DNA from: DAOQTX01 sp035340715
GTDB taxonomy: Bacteria; Bacteroidota; Bacteroidia; AKYH767-A; OLB10
Direction: 5' to 3'
Assembly: GCA_035340715.1 (NCBI GenBank)
Contig: DAOQTX010000076.1
Span: 1-7,286, forward strand
DNA length: 7,286 nucleotides
A program made the position numbers and the translations under genes. The notes under the pieces were generated by a model. The model was not told where the DNA came from. It was given only the letters and a program-made list of their open reading frames with translations, and ran no database searches. This document shows positions 1 to 6,084 of the stretch, one piece after another; within the stretch, counting starts at the first letter, position 1; each line of letters starts with the position of its first letter.

Positions 1-669
1 ATTTGTGGAGGATTTACTAAAGAAGAAACCGAGAATGCATTGATTGATCTTCAATTTCTTGGCATTGACAATGTGTTGTTGTTACGTGGTGATGCGGTAA
101 AGACACAAGGAGAATTCAAAGCGGAAATAGGTGGACACCGTTATGCACTTGATTTAGTAAAGCAGGTCGTCAATCTGAATAAAGGGAAATATTTGGATGA
201 TGAATTACAAGATGTAGAAGCTACTGATTTTTGTATTGGAGTTGCCGGATATCCAGAAAAACATTTCGAAGCTCCAAACCTCAATACCGATATATTGTAT
301 TTAAAGAAAAAAGTGGATGCCGGTGCGGAATACATTGTAACTCAAATGTTTTTTGATAATAAAAAATATTTTGAATTTGTAGAACGCTGTCGAAAAGAAG
401 GCATAAATGTTCCGATTATACCTGGTTTAAAACCCATCACTCGTAAGGCACAAGTTAGTGCTTTGCCGAAAACTTTTTTTATCGACATTCCCGATGATTT
501 ATTTCAATCAATTAGTCGTTGTAAAAACGAAGATGATGTTAAACAAGTGGGTATTGAATGGGGCATACAACAATCTAAAGAACTCTTAAATGCTGGGGTT
601 CCCGTATTGCACTATTACACCATGAGCAATTCTGAGCCGGTGCTACAAATAGCTCGCTCTGTATTTTAG
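1..669 (+). CDS. metF: 5,10-methylenetetrahydrofolate reductase, 5'-truncated
   Basis: Cytoplasmic flavoprotein that reduces 5,10-methylene-THF to 5-methyl-THF, the methyl donor for methionine synthesis. The frame is open from base 1 (first residues ICGGFTKEE) to the TAG at 667-669, giving 222 residues. Compared with the roughly 300-residue family, about 80-100 N-terminal residues lie outside the window, including the conserved active-site Glu near the N terminus. Visible family motifs are LRGD (28-31; its Asp contacts FAD in E. coli MetF), VAGYPEKH (81-88), KKKVDAGA (102-109), TQMFFD (114-119), IIPGLKPI (139-146) and HYYTMSN near the C terminus (204-210). The TTG at 40 is an internal leucine codon, not a start. 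The gene ends 82 bases before the next one, which has its own promoter element, so the two are probably not cotranscribed. Identification is firm. Confidence 0.96.
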   Translation: MCGGFTKEETENALIDLQFLGIDNVLLLRGDAVKTQGEFKAEIGGHRYALDLVKQVVNLNKGKYLDDELQDVEATDFCIGVAGYPEKHFEAPNLNTDILYLKKKVDAGAEYIVTQMFFDNKKYFEFVERCRKEGINVPIIPGLKPITRKAQVSALPKTFFIDIPDDLFQSISRCKNEDDVKQVGIEWGIQQSKELLNAGVPVLHYYTMSNSEPVLQIARSVF

Positions 670-723
670 TGTAACTTTTTAATATCTTATCCATAAAAGG
701 GTTAACAGCGCATAATTCTTGCT

Positions 724-737
724 TATGTTTGTATAAT
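724..737 (+). promoter_or_regulatory. Candidate promoter for the sugar transferase gene
   Basis: TATGTTTG at 724-731 is an exact match to the Bacteroidota -7 consensus TAnnTTTG. No good TTTG lies 19-21 bases upstream; only TTAA at 702-705. A TATAAT hexamer overlaps downstream at 732-737, but Bacteroidota primary sigma factors do not normally use that element. The ATG follows at 752, so the leader would be only about 15 bases. Confidence 0.5.
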
Positions 738-751
738 TCACTTAGTTAATC

Positions 752-2143
752 ATGTCAAGAGGCTATTCAAGATACATGAACCGAATTTACCAATTCGGAG
801 ATTTACTTATACTCAATCTTTCAGTTTTGGGAATCAGCCTTTTCTTAAACAGTGAATTTGATTTTACACGTGAACGATTACTGCAGTTATTAGGTCTCAA
901 CTTAGGTTGGTTGATTGCCACCTCTCTGTTTTATTCAGACGAATCAAATCGATCTTTAAAATTTGAATCGATCGCGAATAATATCATTAAGTCATTGGTT
1001 GTACATTCCTTGTTATTGATCTTTTTCTTTTACCTAACACAAAGCAAACTAGGTAAATGGCCCGAGTTCTATATGGTGTATCTGGGTTTTGTGTTTTTGT
1101 TGTTCATATGGCGATCTTTTATGATGGGTCTGTTAAAGTTTTTGCGTAGAAGAGGCTTAAACTATAGAAGAATAGTAATGATCGGTGGGGGACCTCAAAC
1201 AGAAGATCTATTTAATTTTTTTGTAAAGCACGATGAACTAGGTTTTAAACTTCAGGGCATTTTTATAGATGATGTTAGCAGCATTCCTAATATTCCACTC
1301 AATATGGTTAGAGGAAGCATTGAAAACGCAAACACATTTCTAATTGATCATGGAACTGACGAAGTCTATTGCTCATTGAGCACGGTAGATTTTCATAAAG
1401 TAAATAACCTATTGCGTTTTTGCGATCAGAATTTTATACGATTTAAATTGATCCCCGATTTCAGAGGCTTTTTTAACAAAAAAGTCAGCGTAGATTTCTA
1501 TGAGAGCATCCCTGTTTTGAACATTAGAAAAGAACCTTTAGAAAGCACACACCATAGGGCGATGAAACGTTTATTCGATATCGTTTTTTCATTTTTGGTC
1601 ATCGTGCTTATTTTCCCTTGGTTATTAACCATAATTGCGATTGCGATAAAGATGTCTTCTCCAGGCCCGGTATTTTTTAAGCAAGAGCGAAGTGGGAAAA
1701 ATAATGAATCTTTTGTCTGCCTCAAGTTCAGAACCATGCGCGTAAATCGTGAAGCGGATGAGTTACAAGCATCTAGAAATGACCCTAGAATTACTAAAGT
1801 TGGTAATTTTTTACGCAAAACCAGCTTAGACGAACTTCCTCAGTTCTTTAACGCATTTGTTGGAGATATGTCGGTAGTAGGACCAAGGCCACACATGCTC
1901 AAACACACCGAGGAATATTCAGAGCTGATTGAAAAGTTTATGGTTAGACACTTAGTGAAACCGGGCATAACCGGGTGGGCGCAAATATGGGGCCTTCGAG
2001 GTGAAACTAACGATCCAAACAAAATGAAACGAAGAGTAGAGTTTGATGTTTGGTATATCGAAAATTGGTCGCTCCTACTGGATATAAAGATCATATTTTA
2101 TACCGTGGTTAATATGATTAAGGGAGAAGATAATGCACACTAA
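752..2143 (+). CDS. Undecaprenyl-phosphate sugar phosphotransferase (WcaJ-like, polyprenyl glycosylphosphotransferase)
   Basis: Membrane enzyme expected to transfer a sugar-1-phosphate from a nucleotide sugar to undecaprenyl phosphate, the first step of exopolysaccharide, capsule or O-antigen repeat synthesis. The 463-residue length and layout fit the long WcaJ class: about four N-terminal membrane helices (roughly 15-33, 44-60, 80-96, 107-129), a Rossmann-like CoA_binding_3 region starting at GGGPQT (145-150), a membrane re-entry helix (about 273-298), and a C-terminal bacterial sugar transferase domain. The latter shows SPGP (303-306), KFRTM (325-329), the SLDELPQ block with the catalytic-type Asp360-Glu361 pair, VGPRP (376-380) and KPGITGWAQ (403-411). 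All hallmark residues are present, so it looks active. Sugar specificity (glucose, galactose or an N-acetyl sugar) cannot be read from sequence. No other polysaccharide gene is visible in the window. ATG 752 is the first in-frame start; M9 is an alternative. Confidence 0.92.
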   Translation: MSRGYSRYMNRIYQFGDLLILNLSVLGISLFLNSEFDFTRERLLQLLGLNLGWLIATSLFYSDESNRSLKFESIANNIIKSLVVHSLLLIFFFYLTQSKLGKWPEFYMVYLGFVFLLFIWRSFMMGLLKFLRRRGLNYRRIVMIGGGPQTEDLFNFFVKHDELGFKLQGIFIDDVSSIPNIPLNMVRGSIENANTFLIDHGTDEVYCSLSTVDFHKVNNLLRFCDQNFIRFKLIPDFRGFFNKKVSVDFYESIPVLNIRKEPLESTHHRAMKRLFDIVFSFLVIVLIFPWLLTIIAIAIKMSSPGPVFFKQERSGKNNESFVCLKFRTMRVNREADELQASRNDPRITKVGNFLRKTSLDELPQFFNAFVGDMSVVGPRPHMLKHTEEYSELIEKFMVRHLVKPGITGWAQIWGLRGETNDPNKMKRRVEFDVWYIENWSLLLDIKIIFYTVVNMIKGEDNAH

Positions 2144-2159
2144 GCATTAGCCAATTTGG

Positions 2160-2190
2160 TTTGTCTCTAAGCGAAAATTAACTACTTTTG
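2160..2190 (+). promoter_or_regulatory. Bacteroidota-type promoter of the oxidase assembly operon
   Basis: TTTG at 2160-2163 (-33 element), exactly 19 bases of spacer, then TACTTTTG at 2183-2190 (-7 element, consensus TAnnTTTG). This is a near-ideal match to the phylum consensus. Transcription would start around 2194-2197, giving a leader of about 20 bases before the cyoE ATG at 2215. It is the best candidate promoter for the genes from cyoE through DUF420, which follow with gaps of 53 bases or less. Confidence 0.75.
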
Positions 2191-2214
2191 TGACCCTGAA
2201 ATATCCGAAGTCGG

Positions 2215-3111
2215 ATGTCATCAAATCCAATACATATCATCGAGCATAAATCTTTGAAGACCAGCATAAAAGACATATCTCTACTGCTCAAACTGCGTCT
2301 TTCTTCTTTGGTAGTTTTTTCTGCCTTGATGGGCTATTTAATGGTCGATCATCAAAATATAGTGTGGCTCAATTTGTTTTGGCTCATGATAGCCGGAACA
2401 TTGGTTACCGGAGCATCTAATGCATTGAATCAAATATTTGAAAAAAACCCCGATTCAATGATGGAGCGAACAAAAGACAGGCCCTTGCCCGCTGATCGTA
2501 TGAATGATCAATTTGCACTATTTGTTGCAATCGTTTCAGGTATAGCCGGCATATTATTGTTTCTAAAGTTTTTTGGTCCTTTAAGCGCTTTTATTTCGCT
2601 ATTGGCTCTTGTACTCTATGCTTTTGTTTACACCCCGCTTAAGAAAATAACTCCATTTGCGGTATTTGTTGGCGCAATTCCTGGTGCGCTTCCTCCATTA
2701 ATTGGTTGGGCTGCTGCTAGTGATACTCTTTCCTATCAAGCATGGATTTTATTTAGCATACAGTTTTTTTGGCAATTCCCTCATTTTTGGGCTATTGCCT
2801 GGGTACAGCACGATGACTACAAAAAAGCCGGGTTTCATCTACTCCCTAGTCCGGGTGGACGAGATAAAGCTTCAGCCATGCAAACAGTGGTTTATTCGTT
2901 TAGCTTAATCCCTTTATCTTTTTTACCATTTTCTTTTCAAATGAGTGGACTAATAGCTGTATCGATTATGCTTATAGCCGCATTGATATTGTGTTATCAA
3001 TCGGTTCAATTGTTAAAAACGTGCGAGATCAGTTCAGCTCGTCAATTGATGTTTGGAAGCTTCTTTTATCTTCCTGTAGTTCAATTAGTAATGGTTCTTG
3101 ATAAAATATAA
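2215..3111 (+). CDS. cyoE: Protoheme IX farnesyltransferase (heme O synthase)
   Basis: Integral membrane UbiA-superfamily prenyltransferase that adds a farnesyl group from farnesyl-PP to heme B, producing heme O, the precursor of heme A for aa3-type oxidases. At 298 residues it is the family's normal length. The first Asp-rich region reads N72-x3-E76-x3-D80 followed by MERTKDRPLP (83-92), the signature of CyoE/CtaB; Glu replaces the middle Asp. The second conserved part includes YTPLKK (139-144), GAIPGALPPLIGW (153-165) and the WQFPHFWAIAW segment (186-196) with His190, followed by His199 in WVQHDDY. Multiple hydrophobic helices run through the chain. It is the first gene of the oxidase cluster, directly downstream of a strong promoter match, and ends 5 bases before the next gene. 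CtaB is the name used in aa3/caa3 systems. Confidence 0.97.
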   Translation: MSSNPIHIIEHKSLKTSIKDISLLLKLRLSSLVVFSALMGYLMVDHQNIVWLNLFWLMIAGTLVTGASNALNQIFEKNPDSMMERTKDRPLPADRMNDQFALFVAIVSGIAGILLFLKFFGPLSAFISLLALVLYAFVYTPLKKITPFAVFVGAIPGALPPLIGWAAASDTLSYQAWILFSIQFFWQFPHFWAIAWVQHDDYKKAGFHLLPSPGGRDKASAMQTVVYSFSLIPLSFLPFSFQMSGLIAVSIMLIAALILCYQSVQLLKTCEISSARQLMFGSFFYLPVVQLVMVLDKI

Positions 3112-3116
3112 AAACG

Positions 3117-3698
3117 ATGAATTCTATTTCAATGAGTCAAAAGAAAGCAGATACAATTACCGGAATCCCAACACCAAAAATGTTGTTGTGGATTTCCATC
3201 GTGAGCATGATCATGCTTTTTGCCGGATTAACGAGTGGCTATATAGTACGTCAGGCCGAAGGCAATTGGCTCTTATTTGATTTACCAAAGATCTTCTTGC
3301 TCAGTACTATACTAATTATGCTTAGCTCAATAAGTATGCAATTGGCATTGCGTTCCATTAAAAAAGGTAACAACAAAACCAACCTGATAAATCTTATGAT
3401 CACTTTAGGTTTGGGACTAGGGTTCTGTTTTACCCAATTCATGGGATGGTCTTCAATGGTTGACCAAGGAGTATTTTTTGTAGGAAATCCAAGTGGATCA
3501 TTTCTATATGTTATCACCGGATTGCATTTGGCACACTTAGCCGGAGGAATCATATGCTTGATTGTGATTATTACCAAATCAATTTTGGAACGATACGATA
3601 AAGAAAATTATATGGGAATTAGTTTGACCGCATCCTATTGGCATTTTCTTGATATTCTATGGGTTTATTTATTTGTTTTCTTAAGCATAATGAGATAA
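3117..3698 (+). CDS. Cytochrome c oxidase subunit III-like protein, first paralog (lacks the conserved helix Glu)
   Basis: Membrane protein of the heme-copper oxidase subunit III family: 193 residues with five predicted helices (about 23-44, 58-80, 88-111, 127-153, 174-192), as in five-helix bacterial Cox III. Family marks are FTQFMGW (105-111), GLHLAH (135-140, equivalent to the GFHGxH motif) and the C-terminal SYWHFLDILW (173-182). The position that is Glu in Q-x-x-E-W of ordinary Cox III (bovine Glu90) is Gly110 here, and GFHG is degenerate (GLHL), while the neighbouring copy keeps both. It may therefore be a structural or assembly-related paralog. Start is ATG 3117, 5 bases after cyoE, with an A-rich upstream stretch; the in-frame ATG 3132 is also plausible. 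Most likely cotranscribed with cyoE. Confidence 0.88.
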   Translation: MNSISMSQKKADTITGIPTPKMLLWISIVSMIMLFAGLTSGYIVRQAEGNWLLFDLPKIFLLSTILIMLSSISMQLALRSIKKGNNKTNLINLMITLGLGLGFCFTQFMGWSSMVDQGVFFVGNPSGSFLYVITGLHLAHLAGGIICLIVIITKSILERYDKENYMGISLTASYWHFLDILWVYLFVFLSIMR

Positions 3699-3751
3699 CC
3701 CAATAATTTCTATTTTAGCAACTTGATAATTCAGAACTCAAACAACAAATT

Positions 3752-4456
3752 ATGTCTTCAAGCAGTGTTTCATCAGAACTAAAATCTCTTTGGGGAGGAG
3801 GTGGCTCTCCATTTAAAGTAAGTTGGGGAAAAATGTATATGTGGTTTTTCCTTGTTTCGGATGCCTTTACCTTCTCGTCCCTTATTATTGCTTATGGGAC
3901 TTTACGCCATCGTTTTGCAGATATATGGCCCGATGCTAATGAGGTCTTTCATCATTTTCCATTTGTAGATGCTCATGTTCCATTAGCCTATGTAGGATTA
4001 ATGACTTTTATTCTGATCATGAGTTCGGTTACCATGGTATTGGCTGTTGAAGCTGGACAAAGAAGAGACAATAAAGCGGTTGCCAAGTGGATGTTATGGA
4101 CCATTTTAGGTGGTTTAATATTTCTTGGATCTCAAGCTTGGGAATGGTACCACTTTATAGTAGGAACAGAGCATGGAAGAGTCCTGGCTGATGGAACTGT
4201 TATTCATGGGGCTAACTTGATTGTAAATGAATATGGTGAATCGCCCTTGTTTGCTGATTTCTTTTTCTTTATAACTGGTTTCCATGGTTTTCACGTATTC
4301 AGTGGAGTAGTTATTAATTTTATAATCTATTTAAAAGTAGTGAATGGAGATTACCTGAAAAGAGGTCATTATGAACAAGTAGAAAAAGCAGGATTATACT
4401 GGCACTTCGTTGACCTTGTTTGGGTATTTGTATTTACATTCTTCTATCTTGTTTAA
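3752..4456 (+). CDS. ctaE: Cytochrome c oxidase subunit III, canonical paralog
   Basis: Cox III of an aa3/caa3-type oxidase; in characterised enzymes this subunit packs against subunit I and helps sustain proton uptake and stability. It has 234 residues and five predicted helices (about 27-50, 76-100, 111-136, 168-195, 212-233). Conserved motifs are all present: GSQAWEWYHF (126-135) with Glu131 at the bovine Glu90 position, GFHGFHVFSG (176-185) and LYWHFVDLVW (215-224). A roughly 30-residue polar loop (about 137-167) sits between helices 3 and 4. The glycine-rich N-terminal tail (14-19) precedes helix 1. The gene lies 53 bases after the first paralog, with no convincing promoter between them, and 19 bases before subunit IV. 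An A-rich stretch, but no Shine-Dalgarno motif, precedes the ATG. Confidence 0.95.
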   Translation: MSSSSVSSELKSLWGGGGSPFKVSWGKMYMWFFLVSDAFTFSSLIIAYGTLRHRFADIWPDANEVFHHFPFVDAHVPLAYVGLMTFILIMSSVTMVLAVEAGQRRDNKAVAKWMLWTILGGLIFLGSQAWEWYHFIVGTEHGRVLADGTVIHGANLIVNEYGESPLFADFFFFITGFHGFHVFSGVVINFIIYLKVVNGDYLKRGHYEQVEKAGLYWHFVDLVWVFVFTFFYLV

Positions 4457-4475
4457 TCTTAATAAAATTAAAAAA

Positions 4476-4841
4476 ATGTCAGATCAACATCACGAAAAGA
4501 AAGGGTACTATACCGGAGATATACACAATGAGTTTATAGAAGAACATCACGATCCTAGCGCAAAAAAAAGGATTTGGAAAACTTTTTGGATATTGCTCAC
4601 TGTAACCCTTTTTGAGGTTGGAATAGCTTTTACAAGTATCCCGCATAATATTCTGCTTATTATATTTATTACACTGACTTTAGTGAAAGCCGGGTATATC
4701 GTTTACATTTTCATGCACTTAATGCATGAAAAAAAGATATTTCAGATGGCCATACTGGTCCCCTTTGTTTTAATTATTTATCTGATTGCTATTTCTTTAT
4801 ATGAAGGCTCTGTATTAGATGTGTTTTGGTTAACATATTAA
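4476..4841 (+). CDS. Cytochrome c oxidase subunit IV family protein
   Basis: Small subunit of a bacterial caa3/aa3 oxidase (prokaryotic COX4 family). The 121-residue product has a charged, His-rich N-terminal tail (HHEKK at 5-9, EEHHD at 22-26) and three predicted helices (about 33-53, 57-80, 89-109). The family signature KAGYIVYIFMHLMHE lies at 71-85. ATG 4476, preceded by an A-run, was chosen because extending upstream to ATG 4410 would overlap the Cox III gene by 47 bases and add 22 residues that merely read its C-terminal coding sequence in another frame. The spacing (19 bases after Cox III, 23 before SCO) supports one transcript. In characterised oxidases this subunit is a non-catalytic assembly or stability factor. 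Confidence 0.9.
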   Translation: MSDQHHEKKGYYTGDIHNEFIEEHHDPSAKKRIWKTFWILLTVTLFEVGIAFTSIPHNILLIIFITLTLVKAGYIVYIFMHLMHEKKIFQMAILVPFVLIIYLIAISLYEGSVLDVFWLTY

Positions 4842-4864
4842 AAAACCTTTAGAAAACACAGACC

Positions 4865-5504
4865 ATGTCAATTCGCAGAGTCATAGCCATATTAGCAGTA
4901 TTGATTCTGCCATCGTTGTTTTACCTATGGATAATTAGAGGTAGTAATAATTACAATACGCTTGAAATATTAGGGCCCAAATCACTTCTTGAAAATGGGG
5001 ATACTTTATATCATCGCATTCCTGAATTTACTTTAGTTAATCAGTTTGGAGAAAGCATAAGCACCCAAGATGTAACAGGGAAAATATATGTAGCCGATTT
5101 TTTCTTTACCACTTGTCAAACCATTTGTAAAGACATGTNNNNNNNNNNAATTTAAAAACGATTCGGATATCATTCTTTTGTCACACACCGTTGACCCTGC
5201 TAACGACACTATTGAAGCATTGCTAGCTTATGCTGAACAACACAAGGCCATACGCAACAAATGGCATTTCCTTACCGGTGATCGTGCTCATATTTATTCT
5301 GTTTGTCAAACAGGCTATTTTATGGTAGCTGAAGAAGCTCAAACAGGACCCGATGCATTTATTCATAGCAATCAGTTCTCATTGATTGACAAAGAAGGAC
5401 GCATCAGAGGAATTTACGATGGTACCGATATTTATGAAGTAAAAAAGTTGATTGAAGACATAAAAGTGCTCAAATACGAGTACACAAAAAAGGTGCAACG
5501 ATAA
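4865..5504 (+). CDS. SCO1/SenC family copper chaperone, interrupted by an assembly gap
   Basis: Membrane-anchored thioredoxin-fold protein that supplies copper to, or reduces, the CuA site of cytochrome c oxidase subunit II. Residues 1-91 (4865-5137) hold an uncleaved-type N-terminal anchor (about 5-24, no lipobox Cys), a PEFTLVNQFGE segment (53-63) and the metal-binding CxxxC (Cys84, Cys88). After 10 Ns (5139-5148) the protein resumes at 5151 in a different reading frame, with SHTVDP, a TGD turn, the metal-ligand His in DAFIHSNQF, and DGTD before the C-terminal helix (117 residues to TAA 5502-5504). Both halves are clearly one SCO protein, and the frame change is explained by the arbitrary N length. 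The intact product would be about 218 residues, normal for the family. Its stop overlaps the next start (TAATG). Confidence 0.92.
5139..5148. other. Assembly gap (10 Ns) inside the SCO gene
   Basis: A run of 10 N lies one codon-base after the KDM that follows the CxxxC motif. The left half reads in frame 2 and the right half in frame 3. An intact frame needs a gap divisible by 3, since two missing bases complete the T-- codon at 5138 and one completes the -AA codon at 5149-5150. From typical spacing in SCO proteins (about 10 residues between this Met and the FKND segment), the true gap is probably near 27 bases. The N count is therefore a placeholder, not a real frameshift. Confidence 0.9.
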
Positions 5505-5506
5505 TG
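5490..5506 (+). promoter_or_regulatory. SD-like motif and TAATG stop/start overlap
   Basis: AAGGTG at 5490-5495 precedes the ATG at 5504 by 8 bases and lies inside the end of the SCO gene. The SCO stop TAA (5502-5504) shares its last A with the DUF420 start. This arrangement suggests translational coupling by terminating ribosomes. It is the only start in the window with a recognisable Shine-Dalgarno-like sequence. Confidence 0.55.
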
Positions 5507-6040
5507 TCTGATCTGAAGAACGATCGTAAAGCATACACCATAATAATTGTTATTTCAGCCATCGTACTGTCACTGATTTTATTCTTGGGACAAGCTGATC
5601 AAAGTGAAAATATCCCTTCTTATATTAAATGGTTACCCACTTTTAACGCTACTGTAAATGGCACTTGCTTCATACTATTGCTATTCTCTCTGTATGCGAT
5701 AAAGAATAAAAAAATTGAATTGCACAAAAAGTTGAACCTAACCGCCTTGCTATTAAGTGGTATGTTTTTGGTCTCTTATGTAATATTTCATTCCTATGGA
5801 ATCGAAACTAAATTTCCGGCCGAAAATTCGTTACGCCCATTGTATTTAATTGTTCTGATCAGTCATATTATTCTGGCGGCACTCGTATTGCCTCTAATTC
5901 TGATTTCGTTCTATTTTGGATTGCAAGGCAATATCGTTCGTCACCGAAAAATAGTCCGATTCTCATATCCTATTTGGCTTTACGTAACCTTGAGTGGAGT
6001 CATTGTATATCTAATGATTTCTCCTTACTATTCGTTTTAA
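5504..6040 (+). CDS. DUF420 membrane protein (CtaM/YozB-like oxidase assembly factor)
   Basis: A 178-residue integral membrane protein with five predicted helices (about 12-29, 50-67, 79-96, 113-137, 153-172). It fits DUF420: LPTFNATVNGTCF (44-56), HKKLNL (74-79), SYVIFH (91-96), a helix containing SHIILAALVLPL (120-131), HRKIVR (147-152) and PIWLYVTLSGVIVYL (156-170). Four conserved His (74, 96, 121, 147) could bind heme or copper, but that is inference. The Firmicutes homolog CtaM (YozB) is required for active aa3-type oxidase, and its precise reaction is unknown to me. Its place directly behind SCO, with a TAATG overlap, supports the same role here. It ends 44 bases before the small CxxC gene, which has an additional promoter. 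Confidence 0.9.
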   Translation: MSDLKNDRKAYTIIIVISAIVLSLILFLGQADQSENIPSYIKWLPTFNATVNGTCFILLLFSLYAIKNKKIELHKKLNLTALLLSGMFLVSYVIFHSYGIETKFPAENSLRPLYLIVLISHIILAALVLPLILISFYFGLQGNIVRHRKIVRFSYPIWLYVTLSGVIVYLMISPYYSF

Positions 6041-6044
6041 GGTA

Positions 6045-6077
6045 TTTGCCTCTTTGCAAAACAACTTCGTATATTTG
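6045..6077 (+). promoter_or_regulatory. Bacteroidota-type promoter of the small CxxC gene
   Basis: TATATTTG at 6070-6077 matches the -7 consensus TAnnTTTG exactly. TTTG at 6045-6048 lies 21 bases upstream, at the long end of the accepted spacing. Transcription would begin about 6081-6084, only a few bases before the ATG at 6085, so the transcript would be almost leaderless. The preceding gene may also read through into this one. Confidence 0.55.
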
Positions 6078-6081
6078 CAAA
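6053..6081. repeat. Two direct copies of the palindromic octamer TTTGCAAA
   Basis: TTTGCAAA occurs at 6053-6060 and again at 6074-6081, 21 bases apart start to start, which is two helical turns. A third partial copy, TTTGC, lies at 6045-6049. The second copy overlaps the -7 promoter element and the first sits in the spacer. This could be an operator for a dimeric regulator. It could also be partly a by-product of the TTTG-containing promoter consensus. Confidence 0.45.
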
Positions 6082-6084
6082 CCA

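Noticed and set aside
40..669. A TTG start at position 40 for metF
   Set aside because: The frame is open to base 1 and the upstream residues (ICGGFTKEE) are typical of MetF, so the TTG is an internal Leu and the gene is truncated by the window edge.
672..704. Hairpin after metF as an intrinsic terminator
   Set aside because: The possible stem (672-681 with 694-704) is A/T-rich with a bulge, has a 12-base loop and is not followed by a T-run.
1498..2094. Minus-strand open frames at 1498-1818 and 1840-2094
   Set aside because: They lie wholly inside the sugar transferase gene, show no family motifs and are antisense shadows.
2702..3280. Small + strand frames at 2702-2908 and 3098-3280
   Set aside because: They overlap cyoE or the first Cox III paralog in another frame and have no independent support.
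3711..3718. TATTTTAG as a promoter for the canonical Cox III gene
   Set aside because: It has one mismatch to TAnnTTTG and no TTTG at a suitable distance upstream; read-through from cyoE is simpler.
4410..4475. Longer N terminus for the subunit IV gene starting at ATG 4410
   Set aside because: It overlaps the Cox III C-terminal coding region, and the added residues do not resemble the family; ATG 4476 gives the normal His-rich start.
4865..5504. Treating SCO as a frameshifted pseudogene
   Set aside because: The frame change falls exactly at the N run, and both halves keep all metal-ligand motifs; the N length is arbitrary.
5974..6084. Longer N terminus for the small CxxC protein
   Set aside because: The extension lies over the end of the DUF420 gene and would bury the signal peptide; ATG 6085 starts a proper MKK signal sequence.
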